From Octadecabacter dasysiphoniae (GTDB taxonomy: Bacteria; Pseudomonadota; Alphaproteobacteria; Rhodobacterales; Rhodobacteraceae), in assembly GCF_021532615.1 (NCBI RefSeq), contig NZ_JAKGAQ010000001.1, forward strand, positions 992,001 to 1,056,000: a stretch of DNA of 64,000 nt, written 5' to 3'. This document shows positions 1 through 7,231 of the stretch, piece after piece; position 1 is the stretch's first letter; the number at the start of each line of letters is the position of its first letter. Both the position numbers and the translations under genes were made by a program. The notes below the pieces were generated by a model. It was not told where the DNA came from. It made no database searches and saw only the letters and a list, made by a program, of their open reading frames with translations.

Positions 1-75
1 CGGCACAGCACACCGCAGAAGCGTTTCCGCGTGCTCGGATGTCGTCAAGCATACCAGAATTGTTTTGGGGGCCAT
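1..75 (-). CDS. Universal stress protein, UspA family (5' end only)
   Basis: Only the first 25 codons lie in the window; the gene runs off the left edge. The start MAPKTILVCLTTSEHAETLL is the first beta strand of a Usp fold, where the KxILVxxD/T pattern begins the nucleotide-binding core. An AAGGA ribosome site stands about 6 bases before the ATG. The gene follows hsp20 by 58 bases on the same strand and is probably co-transcribed with it from the promoter that carries the FNR-type box at 692-705. Usp proteins help cells survive growth arrest and oxygen limitation. The call is an inference from a short fragment. Confidence 0.7.
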   Translation of the reverse strand, partial: MAPKTILVCLTTSEHAETLLRCAVP

Positions 76-133
76 GGGGCTTCCTTTGAACGAGGTTCGT
101 CGGGCAGGGCGCGCGGCGGCACCCAGCCATATG

Positions 134-619
134 TCAGGTTTTATTGATGTCGATTTTTTGAACTGCAGTTTTGGCGGCTGAGGGCTTTGCGATGCTGAAC
201 CTTAGAATCCCGTCCGAAAAATTCGCTTTGACCGCCCCGTCTTCTGGCGCGAAGCCAAGCGGAATTTGGCGGCGGAAACTTCCGTAGCGTCGCTCAATCA
301 GGTGATAACCGTTTTCTTTTTCCTCGTGATCGGCGCTCTTTTCGCCCTTGAGAACCAGCGTTTCGCCGGACACCGTGACATCCAGTTCATTTTCTTTGAC
401 GCCGGGCACCTCTGCGGTGATTTCGATCCCGTCGTCGGTTTCGATCACGTCGATGGCGGGGAAGGACGGACCGGCAAAAAGGGTGTCGCGCGCATCTTCC
501 AGCATGGGAAACCCGGATTTGAAGTGATCCAAAAGACGGTTCATTTCTGTTTGAAACGATTGGAACAGTGCCGTGTCGTTGGTGGGTCGTGCGGTTTGAG
601 GAAGCGTTTGCTGTGACAT
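134..619 (-). CDS. Small heat shock protein, Hsp20/alpha-crystallin family
   Basis: A 161-residue holdase chaperone that should bind unfolding proteins in the cytoplasm. The alpha-crystallin domain spans roughly residues 53-145. It opens with PAIDVIETDDGIEITAEVPG, continues through LVLKGEK and YGSFRRQIPLGF, and closes with ANFSDGILRFSIAKP, the usual GxLxI-like end. The start at 619 was chosen over an upstream ATG because AGGAGA lies 7-8 bases before it. It heads a probable two-gene operon with the Usp gene. A perfect TTGAT-N4-ATCAA box sits 73 bases upstream, which predicts induction at low oxygen. Confidence 0.9.
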   Translation of the reverse strand: MSQQTLPQTARPTNDTALFQSFQTEMNRLLDHFKSGFPMLEDARDTLFAGPSFPAIDVIETDDGIEITAEVPGVKENELDVTVSGETLVLKGEKSADHEEKENGYHLIERRYGSFRRQIPLGFAPEDGAVKANFSDGILRFSIAKPSAAKTAVQKIDINKT

Positions 620-691
620 CTTTGATCTCCTTTCAGGGCAGCCGACACCGATTGTGTCCATCATTGACTATCTGATTGTCGCGCGGGCCAA

Positions 692-705
692 TTGATCCTG
701 ATCAA
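692..705. promoter_or_regulatory. Perfect FNR/FixK box between hsp20 and the polymer-forming protein gene
   Basis: TTGATCCTGATCAA matches the FNR/FixK consensus TTGAT-N4-ATCAA at every fixed position. Its centre is 79.5 bases from the hsp20 start and 69.5 from the start at 768. Either promoter could therefore be class II (site near -41.5) with a short leader. The likely binder is the Crp/Fnr protein encoded at 2036-2710. Confidence 0.8.
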
Positions 706-767
706 TCGAAACAGCGGATGATGGCCTAGCCCTGAGGGGCAATAAGGTTTTCTGGATGGGGCTAAAG

Positions 768-1949
768 ATGTCTGTTTTCTCAAAAATAATTGCCGCGATT
801 GTTCTTATCGCTCTGCCGCACGCAGCGTTGGCCGACACGGTTTCAACGGGCAATGGCGATGATACGTTCTTTGCCGGCAGGCTGATCGACCAGTCGATTG
901 GCACCAACGGGGATACCTTCGTGACAGCGCGTTCTGCACAAGTAGAGGGGGCCGCATCGGGTGATTTGCACGTTTCGGGATTTGACGTCGCGGTCGACGT
1001 TGATGTGGCCGAGGATCTGTATGCAATGGGATCGACCGTTGTGATCCGTGGCACGGTGGCAGAGGATTTATCTGTCATGGCGTTTTCGGCGCGCACCGAA
1101 AGCAGTGCTGAAATTGGTGGTAATGCGCGATTGATGGGCAGTTCGGTCACGCTTGACGGGCCAGTGGCCGGGGCGTTGTCTGTCATCGGGCGCGATGTCA
1201 TTTTGAACGCCAGGATCACCGGGGACGTGCGCATTTCTGCGCAAACGCTTTCCTTCGGGCCGGAAGCGGTGGTGTCCGGTCGTTTGACCTACAGCACTAA
1301 GGAACAGATCACGGTGCCTGCCTACGTCGCACCCGAAGAACGCGTGACGTTCGAACAAGTCACGGGCGCGCAGATATTTGAGGACTGGCGCGACATCGGC
1401 ACCGAAATGCCCGCGTTACCGACCTTTGCGTCAATGATGTTCGGGTTCATCATATCGCTGCTGTTTTTTCTGGCACTTGGCGCGCTTATGCTGGGGTTCA
1501 TGCCCAGACGGCTGGCCCGGTTGCGGCGCAGTGTTGCGCAAGCGCCGGGTCAAACGTTCATGCTGGGTGTGATTGGTCTTTCGATGCTTTTTGGCACGGT
1601 TCCGGTGACGGCGCTTACCATTGTTGGATTGCCCTTTGTGCCGATTGCGTTGCTCGCCATCTTGGTGGCGTGGGTTCTTGGATACGCCTTGGGTGCCTAC
1701 AGCGTCGCGATGCGTGTGTGGGCTGGTCTGGGCGGTGCGGACGACCCGAGCAATTTTGCGCGGCTCGCGATCCTTGCGGCTGCGATCACCTTTATCGCAC
1801 TTCTTAATTTCATCCCTTTTGTGGGATGGGTCGCCAATTATACGCTGGTTTTGCTTGGCATCGGTGCGATGACCCGCGCTGTGCTTCAGTCGCTTATTGG
1901 AAACCCTGATGTGGCCTTCGATGTTGATATGAAGCCGATTGAAGACTGA
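768..1949 (+). CDS. Polymer-forming (bactofilin-like) integral membrane protein
   Basis: A 393-residue protein. A signal peptide of about 22 residues (SVFSKIIAAIVLIALPHAALA) precedes a repetitive beta region (about 30-165), in which runs such as EDLYAMGSTVVIRGTVAEDL and GDVRISAQTLSFGPEAVVSG have the short-turn periodicity of polymer-forming, right-handed beta-helix proteins. Several membrane helices fill the C-terminal half (about 222-370). The family is uncharacterised; it could form a periplasmic scaffold anchored in the inner membrane. An ATG 12 bases upstream (756) is also possible, but the later one has GGGGCT before it and directly precedes the signal peptide. The upstream FNR box suggests oxygen control. 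Confidence 0.65.
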   Translation: MSVFSKIIAAIVLIALPHAALADTVSTGNGDDTFFAGRLIDQSIGTNGDTFVTARSAQVEGAASGDLHVSGFDVAVDVDVAEDLYAMGSTVVIRGTVAEDLSVMAFSARTESSAEIGGNARLMGSSVTLDGPVAGALSVIGRDVILNARITGDVRISAQTLSFGPEAVVSGRLTYSTKEQITVPAYVAPEERVTFEQVTGAQIFEDWRDIGTEMPALPTFASMMFGFIISLLFFLALGALMLGFMPRRLARLRRSVAQAPGQTFMLGVIGLSMLFGTVPVTALTIVGLPFVPIALLAILVAWVLGYALGAYSVAMRVWAGLGGADDPSNFARLAILAAAITFIALLNFIPFVGWVANYTLVLLGIGAMTRAVLQSLIGNPDVAFDVDMKPIED

Positions 1950-2035
1950 CCAAATCACAAGGGTGACACCGCAAGCATGCAGGGTTCGGGCGGCATCGCC
2001 CCATGTTTTTCGCGCTTTGCGTCGCGGGCAAATGG

Positions 2036-2710
2036 TCAGTCGTTGGCGCCTTCGGAAAGGCGAAGCAGCGCCGTTGGGCGTTGAATGATGATCGTGTAAA
2101 TATTGTCGATTTCAATGATCCGGCTTTTGCGCAATTGGGTAAATGTGCGGCTGATGGTTTCAGTGGTCAAACCCAGAAAATCAGCAATATCAGAACGGCA
2201 CATCGGTAAATTGATCTGGCGGTTGGGCCCTAGATCCTGACCGACACGTTCGGACAACACACACAGGAATGAGGCCAATTTTTCCGTCGCCGATTTGCGC
2301 CCCAGCATCATAAAGTGATCCTGCATCGCGCTGATTTCGCACAATGCGGCTTTTAGCAATGCCAAGTGTAGCGCGGGGTCGCCATCGCCGCTTTCCAGAT
2401 GCGAGCGGCGGATGGGGTGCAGGCACACATCTGTCAAAGCCTCACAATCGGTGTGGTGCAGACCATCCGCCGCAAAGCCAACAATGTCACCGGGATACCC
2501 AAAGGCGATGACCTGTCGGCGGCCATTGGCCAATAGTCTGGTCAATCGCAACACGCCGCTGCTCACTTGATACAGCCATTCGACGTCGTCGCCTTCAAAA
2601 TAAAGGTAGGCGCCGGGTTTCAAGTGCGATTGGGCTGTCTTGGATGGTGTGCTTGAAAGGGGCGCTAGGGATGATTGGACGGCGAATTCGCTGGGAATCG
2701 TGACATACAT
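2036..2710 (-). CDS. fixK: Crp/Fnr-family transcription regulator, FixK-like
   Basis: A 224-residue regulator with an N-terminal cyclic-nucleotide-type beta roll (about 30-120), a dimer helix, and a C-terminal winged helix. The recognition region SDIADFLGLTTETISRTFTQL includes the E-x-x-S-R pattern that reads TTGA half-sites in FNR and FixK. The N-terminal cysteine cluster that holds the [4Fe-4S] centre of FNR is absent, so this is FixK-type and does not sense oxygen itself. GGAGG lies about 9 bases before the ATG. It diverges from an OmpR-type regulator and neighbours a FixL-like kinase, giving a FixL-FxkR-FixK cascade. It probably controls the TTGA-N6-TCAA boxes across 1-12 kb. Confidence 0.8.
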   Translation of the reverse strand: MYVTIPSEFAVQSSLAPLSSTPSKTAQSHLKPGAYLYFEGDDVEWLYQVSSGVLRLTRLLANGRRQVIAFGYPGDIVGFAADGLHHTDCEALTDVCLHPIRRSHLESGDGDPALHLALLKAALCEISAMQDHFMMLGRKSATEKLASFLCVLSERVGQDLGPNRQINLPMCRSDIADFLGLTTETISRTFTQLRKSRIIEIDNIYTIIIQRPTALLRLSEGAND

Positions 2711-2788
2711 TTGGGCAGACCTCCGTGATGGTTTGAGGTCATCTTGATCTGCGTATGTAATTTGAATTACTGTTGATCAGGTGCTTTT

Positions 2789-2804
2789 TGTATCATTTTG
2801 TAAC
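2789..2804 (-). promoter_or_regulatory. Direct-repeat site like the rhizobial FxkR K-box, upstream of fixK
   Basis: Read on the minus strand the site is GTTACA-AAAT-GATACA: two hexamers with a 10-base period, as OmpR-family dimers prefer. It resembles the K-box that I recall for FxkR in Rhizobium etli (GTTACA repeats with a 4-base spacer), with one changed base. It lies in the fixK/fxkR divergent gap, centred 86 bases before the fixK start. Function is inferred. Confidence 0.5.
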
Positions 2805-2883
2805 GCTGTGGCGTTTGCCGTGACGTACAATGAGACAACTTGCACAAACAACCCGCCGAGCAAGCCGATCACATGAGATCCAA

Positions 2884-3639
2884 ATGAAAGATCGTACGAT
2901 CCTTGTAGTTGAGGATGATCAAAAGATCAGAAACCTCTTGCGCAATGTGTTTGAGGACGAGGGTGCCCGCGTGATCGAGGCACAAACGGGCGCCGAGGTG
3001 ATGCGGGTGATCGCGGACAGGCCAGTGTCTTTGGTCACGCTGGATCTTCATTTGGGGGCTGACAACGGCATAGACATTGCCCGCCAGATCCGGACGGTGT
3101 CCCAAGTGCCCATCATCATGGTCACGGGCAAAGATGATGTGATTGACCGCGTTGTCGGGCTTGAGGTGGGGGCGGATGATTACATCACAAAACCTTTCCA
3201 TGTGCGCGAGGTCATTGCGCGCGTTCGCAGTGTGTTGCGCAGGTCTTGCCCGCTGACATCAACCATTCAGACGCAGGCCGCAAAAGGGGATGCACATTTT
3301 AGGTTTGACGGCATGACAGCGTTTCCCGACCGGCTTGAGCTGATCGACCGGGAGAACGCGCCGTGTGAGCTGACAAGTGGTGATTTCAAGCTGCTCAATG
3401 TGTTTCTGAAACGCCCCAAGCGGGTTCTGTCGCGCGATCAGCTAATGGATTTGACGGGCGGGGTTGAGTGGAGCCCGCTTGATCGAAGCATAGACAATCA
3501 GGTGGCCCGCCTGCGCAAAAAAATTGAGCGTGATCCCTCAAACCCCAGGCTGATCAAGACAGTGCGCGGGATCGGCTATACTTTTGCGAGTGATGTGAAG
3601 GCTATTCAGCCGTCCGCGGAGTCGGTCAAAAGCGCCTGA
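2884..3639 (+). CDS. fxkR: OmpR/PhoB-type response regulator, FxkR-like
   Basis: A 251-residue response regulator. The receiver domain (about 4-118) shows the acidic pair E10-D11-D12, the phosphoacceptor D54 in VTLDLHLG, and the K of DDYITKPF. A winged-helix DNA-binding domain follows (about 135-240), with RVLSRDQLMDL and IDNQVARLRKKIE typical of OmpR/PhoB. The start was chosen at the family-like MKDRTILVVEDD, although the ribosome site is weak. The gene diverges from fixK and converges on the hybrid FixL-like kinase, overlapping its 3' end by 34 bases. In some rhizobia FxkR, an OmpR-type protein, links hybrid FixL to fixK; the arrangement here matches that. The partner assignment is inferred from context. 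Confidence 0.75.
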   Translation: MKDRTILVVEDDQKIRNLLRNVFEDEGARVIEAQTGAEVMRVIADRPVSLVTLDLHLGADNGIDIARQIRTVSQVPIIMVTGKDDVIDRVVGLEVGADDYITKPFHVREVIARVRSVLRRSCPLTSTIQTQAAKGDAHFRFDGMTAFPDRLELIDRENAPCELTSGDFKLLNVFLKRPKRVLSRDQLMDLTGGVEWSPLDRSIDNQVARLRKKIERDPSNPRLIKTVRGIGYTFASDVKAIQPSAESVKSA

Positions 3640-5156
3640 AGCCGCCCCGCCAAATCCGATTGACGGTAGGGTTTGTGTAAAATGTCAAAAGGCCTGTCGT
3701 GTTCCATAGAACCGGTCACCACGTCGCTTGCGTAGCCGGACGTTAGCAAGACTTTGAGCGTTGGAAATTCAACGGCGATTTTCGCGGCCAGATCATAGCC
3801 GTTCAACTTGCCCGGCATGACCAAATCAGAAAACACCAGATCGACAACTGCGCCGTCTTTCAGCATTTCGTATGCACGGTCCCCATTTTCGGCCTCGAGC
3901 GTGGCGAACCCGAGATCGCGGATGCGTTCAATCGATAGTTTTCGCACACGGTCGTTGTCCTCAACGATGAGGATCGTTTCACCATTGTCGCGTGGTGGCG
4001 TTGGGCGTTTCTTAGCCACGGGGTGCGCATTTGCGGTTTTCGCCGCGTCCACCGCCGCAGGGAAATAGAGGCCAAAGCTCGTGCCTAATCCCAGTTCGCT
4101 ATAAAGCGTGACATGGCCGCCAGACTGGCGCACAAAACCATACACCATCGCCAGACCAAATCCGGTGCCGCCACTCTCTGCTTTGGTTGTAAAGAAGGGT
4201 TCAAATGCGCGGCGCTGGGCGTCAAGGGACATGCCTTCGCCATCGTCACTGACAGACAGCCGCACATAGTTTCCCGGCGCGATGTCCGTTTCCTGCGCCA
4301 TATATGTGTCGTCAATTTTAACATTGGCGACTGAGACCAGCAATTCGCCCCCGGTGCCCATCGCATCGCGTGCGTTCAATGTCAGGTTCATCAGGGCGGA
4401 TTGCAGTTGGACCGGATCGATCATGACCGGATCAAGGTCCGCAGCAAAGTCGGTTTTGATCCGGAACGTCGCGCCGATGGTGCGTTTTAGCAAGGCCAAG
4501 GTATTCGCGCAGACCTCGCGTAGGTCGGATTTCACTGGTTTGAGGTTACTGCGCCGCGCGAACACCATAAGTCGCGTTGTCAGGTCCGCGCCGATTTCAG
4601 CGGTTTCAAGCGCGTCCCTGATCAGCGGCATTTGGTGATCGTCCGCGCCTCGCATCTCTAGCAATTCCAGATTGCCAACGATCACGGTCAGCAAGTTGTT
4701 GAAGTCATGCGCGATGCCGCCTGTCATCTTACCAATGGCATCAAGGCGCTGCGATCGTGCCAGCGCGTCTTTGGTCGCCTTGTGCTGGGTCAGATCATGC
4801 AGGATGGCAATGAAGATCCGCATGTCCTCGACCCGAGTATGCCCGACGGACAAATGCAGCGGGAAGATTGTGCCATCCTTGCGCTTGCCTTCGACGTCGC
4901 GACCGATGTCGATGATCCGCTTTTCCCCGGTCTTGATGTGATGGGACATGAAGCCGTCATGAAGCGCGGCCAAGGCCTCTGGCATCAGCATATTGATGCT
5001 TTGGCCGAGCATGTCGGTCATATCAAATTGGAAAATGCGCGCGGCGGCGGCATTCGCGCGAAGAATCTTGCCGGTTTGATCCGACACGATCATCGCATCC
5101 ACTGCCGCTTTCATGATGGCGTGTAAAATGGCGCTGTCTTTTGCCGTATCGTCCAT
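3606..5156 (-). CDS. fixL: Hybrid oxygen-sensor histidine kinase, FixL-like haem-PAS
   Basis: A soluble 516-residue kinase without membrane segments. The PAS domain (about 10-125) aligns without gaps to Bradyrhizobium FixL as I remember it: H66 matches the haem ligand His200, R86 matches Arg220, and I81 and L102 match Ile215 and Leu236. The dimerisation/phosphoacceptor box follows with H150 in GGIAHDFNNLL. Then come the ATPase domain (NARDAMGTGGE, DDGEGM, GGTGFGLAMVYGF) and a C-terminal receiver domain with D in LVFSDLVMPG. The start at 5156 has AAGGA before it. The C-terminal receiver and the lack of transmembrane helices match rhizobial hFixL. A perfect FNR/FixK box lies 59 bases upstream, suggesting feedback from FixK. 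Confidence 0.85.
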   Translation of the reverse strand: MDDTAKDSAILHAIMKAAVDAMIVSDQTGKILRANAAAARIFQFDMTDMLGQSINMLMPEALAALHDGFMSHHIKTGEKRIIDIGRDVEGKRKDGTIFPLHLSVGHTRVEDMRIFIAILHDLTQHKATKDALARSQRLDAIGKMTGGIAHDFNNLLTVIVGNLELLEMRGADDHQMPLIRDALETAEIGADLTTRLMVFARRSNLKPVKSDLREVCANTLALLKRTIGATFRIKTDFAADLDPVMIDPVQLQSALMNLTLNARDAMGTGGELLVSVANVKIDDTYMAQETDIAPGNYVRLSVSDDGEGMSLDAQRRAFEPFFTTKAESGGTGFGLAMVYGFVRQSGGHVTLYSELGLGTSFGLYFPAAVDAAKTANAHPVAKKRPTPPRDNGETILIVEDNDRVRKLSIERIRDLGFATLEAENGDRAYEMLKDGAVVDLVFSDLVMPGKLNGYDLAAKIAVEFPTLKVLLTSGYASDVVTGSMEHDRPFDILHKPYRQSDLAGRLQALLTDSADG

Positions 5157-5214
5157 GGCAGGTGTCCTTTCGGGCTGAGCCTGCCAAATGCTGCGCCTTG
5201 GGTGCAAGTTTGAA

Positions 5215-5228
5215 TTGATATGCATCAA
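5215..5228. promoter_or_regulatory. Perfect FNR/FixK box upstream of the fixL-like gene
   Basis: TTGATATGCATCAA matches TTGAT-N4-ATCAA perfectly and is itself a full palindrome. It overlaps the stop codon of the site-2 protease gene and is centred 65.5 bases before the kinase start. The kinase can thus be transcribed separately from the protease gene, under FixK feedback. Confidence 0.8.
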
Positions 5229-6364
5229 TCGGTTGTTGGTGGCCGACCGCGCATGCTTTCGTTCAGGCGGACGGTCAGGTCAGACAAGGTGATGATCCCT
5301 TGTAACTGATTGTCTGCGACAACCATGAATTTGCGGCGCCCGGTTTTCCAAATTCTGTCCATGAGGTCCGACAACAGGGTATCTGGTGCAACCATCACAG
5401 CGTCGTGCAAACCTACGAAAACATCCCCGACCCGCGTGTTTGCCCAATTTTCGCGATCAATCCGTGACAGAACCGAACGGTCGATGTGGCCCAAAAGAAC
5501 GACGCCTTCTGTCACCGGAACAAAGCTGACGTTGTGGCGCAACATGATCTGGTTGACGAAGATGGCCAGCGTCATTTCAGGATGGGCGGTGATCGGGTCG
5601 CGTGTCATCAGCGTGGCGACTGTCTGCCCTTCGAACACGGATTTCGTAAGCTGGGCGGTGTAGGCGGCACGCGCTGCCACCAGCACAAAACCACCGATCA
5701 TGATCTGCCAAAGTCCCGCGACAATCGCGCCCTGAAACAGCGCCATGACCCCAAGCGCCATCAGGAAATATGCAAAGAATGTGCCGGACCGCGTCGCCGT
5801 GCGCGTCGCTGCCAGCACATCGCCCGACCGATGCCAAAGATAGGCCCGCAACACGCGCCCACCATCAAGCGGGAAGGCAGGCACCAGATTGAACACGGCC
5901 AGCACCACGTTAATCAATGCAAGATAGGACAGGACAGAAACACCCGCCGGCGCCATATTGCTGAGTGCCGCCACCCCCGACAGGCTCCAGAACCCGAACG
6001 CAAGCACGAGTGACATCAACGGGCCTGCTATTGCGATCCAAAACTCAGTCAGACCCGATTTTGGTTCGGCTTCAAGTTCGGCAATGCCGCCAAACAGAAA
6101 TAGAGTGATAGATTTGATTGGCACGCCAAGACGGCGGGCGACGACCGAATGCGCCAGTTCGTGCAGCAAGAGCGAGGCAAAAAGCCCCAGCATCGCGAAG
6201 GCCGCCATCACAAGATACGCCCGAGATGAAAGCCCGGGCAGGGCGTCCGGGAAAAACTTTTGCGACAGGCTCCAGGTGATGAGGGCTGCGATGATCAGCC
6301 AGCTGGGGTCGACCTTGATGTCGAACTTGTTGATCGAAAACAGTCTTACAGCGTGTGTGAACAT
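5225..6364 (-). CDS. Site-2 protease family zinc metalloprotease with CBS domains
   Basis: A 379-residue membrane protease of family M50. The zinc-binding HELAH is at residues 68-72, inside a membrane helix. The second motif, FNLVPAFPLDGGRVL (158-172), supplies the catalytic Asp. Two C-terminal CBS domains (about 245-375), which usually bind adenine nucleotides, contain TLMTRDPITAHPEMTL and GIITLSDL. The start at MFTHAVRLFSINKF was preferred to upstream alternatives because AAGGA lies at good spacing. Such S2P-CBS proteins cleave membrane substrates, often anti-sigma factors; the substrate here is unknown. Mycobacterial Rip3, a DosR regulon member, has the same build. Confidence 0.88.
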   Translation of the reverse strand: MFTHAVRLFSINKFDIKVDPSWLIIAALITWSLSQKFFPDALPGLSSRAYLVMAAFAMLGLFASLLLHELAHSVVARRLGVPIKSITLFLFGGIAELEAEPKSGLTEFWIAIAGPLMSLVLAFGFWSLSGVAALSNMAPAGVSVLSYLALINVVLAVFNLVPAFPLDGGRVLRAYLWHRSGDVLAATRTATRSGTFFAYFLMALGVMALFQGAIVAGLWQIMIGGFVLVAARAAYTAQLTKSVFEGQTVATLMTRDPITAHPEMTLAIFVNQIMLRHNVSFVPVTEGVVLLGHIDRSVLSRIDRENWANTRVGDVFVGLHDAVMVAPDTLLSDLMDRIWKTGRRKFMVVADNQLQGIITLSDLTVRLNESMRGRPPTTD

Positions 6365-6414
6365 ATCGCGGTCCATCCTTGCTGCAATTTTAGCGGCGTG
6401 CGGGTGCCCCCGCA

Positions 6415-6428
6415 TTGACATCGCTCAA
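6415..6428. promoter_or_regulatory. Weak FNR-type box upstream of the site-2 protease gene
   Basis: TTGACATCGCTCAA keeps the TTGA-N6-TCAA core but deviates at one inner base of each arm. Its centre is 57.5 bases before the protease start, a spacing like that of the better boxes in this region. Binding is uncertain. Confidence 0.4.
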
Positions 6429-6434
6429 GGTCGC

Positions 6435-7151
6435 TCAACCGGGATGGAACATCCCCCCGACGATATACGCCAGAAGTGCGGCCATCCCGCCGATGAAAAG
6501 GGTCTCTGTGCCCGAGCGCCACCATTTGGACAATGACCATCGGCTTTTGGCCGCGCCAATCAAGAAGAAAGCAAAAAGCGTTGCACAAACGGAAAGGGCA
6601 AAGGGGTTGGCAAGGCCAAAGACGAAAGGGGTCAGCGGCACTGCACCAGCTGTCAGGAAGGCCGCAAATGTCGCCAAAGCGGCGTGAAGGGGATGTGGAT
6701 CGTCCCGCGCCAACCCATATTCGTCAGTCAGCATCAGCCCGATCCATTTTTCCTTTCTCTGTACAATTGCGTCGGTTGCCTGTTCCAGAATGGGGCCGGA
6801 CAGCCCGCGCATCGCCAGAATTTGGCGTAGTTCCTCGCGCTCGGCTGCGGGGTGGTCCGCGATATGGCGTTCTTCTATCTGGATGATGCGTTTGCGATCA
6901 TCGAGTTCGGCCTTGGTGCCAGAGTAATTGCTGGCGGCCATAGAGAACCCATCGGCCAAAATATTCGCCAGCCCAAGGGCCACGATGATGCTGTGTGACA
7001 GGCCCGCGCCTTCGACACCGGCGACAATGGCGAAGGTCGTAACAGCGCCGTCAATGCCGCCATAAATCATGTCCTTAAGAGGGCTGTAACGCGTGCCTTG
7101 GGACAGGCGGTTGGCGATTTCGTCGGGGCTGTGTCCGTGTTCTGTGGTCAT
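6435..7151 (-). CDS. VIT1/CCC1-family membrane transporter
   Basis: A 238-residue inner-membrane protein. The N-terminal SPLKDMIYGGIDGAVTTFAIVAG and LGLANILADGFSMAASNY are the hallmark first and second helices of the VIT1/CCC1 family, which moves Fe2+ or Mn2+ across membranes. A cytoplasmic, helical, Glu/Arg-rich segment (about 72-135) carries the EExxE-like metal-site region, and three hydrophobic helices follow. The ATG at 7151 is used because the longer frame starts only with TTG. Transcribed toward the protease gene and diverging from the exchanger gene, with an FNR-type box midway. A role in metal handling at low oxygen is inferred. Confidence 0.82.
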   Translation of the reverse strand: MTTEHGHSPDEIANRLSQGTRYSPLKDMIYGGIDGAVTTFAIVAGVEGAGLSHSIIVALGLANILADGFSMAASNYSGTKAELDDRKRIIQIEERHIADHPAAEREELRQILAMRGLSGPILEQATDAIVQRKEKWIGLMLTDEYGLARDDPHPLHAALATFAAFLTAGAVPLTPFVFGLANPFALSVCATLFAFFLIGAAKSRWSLSKWWRSGTETLFIGGMAALLAYIVGGMFHPG

Positions 7152-7184
7152 GCGGGGACGATAGGGGGCGGTGGCGCCGCGCAA

Positions 7185-7198
7185 TTGAGCAAAATCAA
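7185..7198. promoter_or_regulatory. FNR-type box shared by two divergent transporter genes
   Basis: TTGAGCAAAATCAA has one mismatch (T5 to G) to TTGAT-N4-ATCAA. Its centre (7191.5) is 40.5 bases from the VIT1-family start (7151) and 40.5 from the exchanger start (7232), so it is exactly symmetrical between the two. Confidence 0.6.
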
Positions 7199-7231
7199 GG
7201 GGATCGCGTCAAACCCCGTTACCCCGAAGAC

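Noticed and set aside
266..616. Plus-strand frame opposite hsp20
   Set aside because: Antisense to a clear Hsp20 gene and without family features.
668..1234. Minus-strand frame opposite the polymer-forming protein gene
   Set aside because: Low-complexity Ser/Thr/Pro composition, antisense to a gene with a signal peptide and membrane helices, and it would also cover the FNR box.
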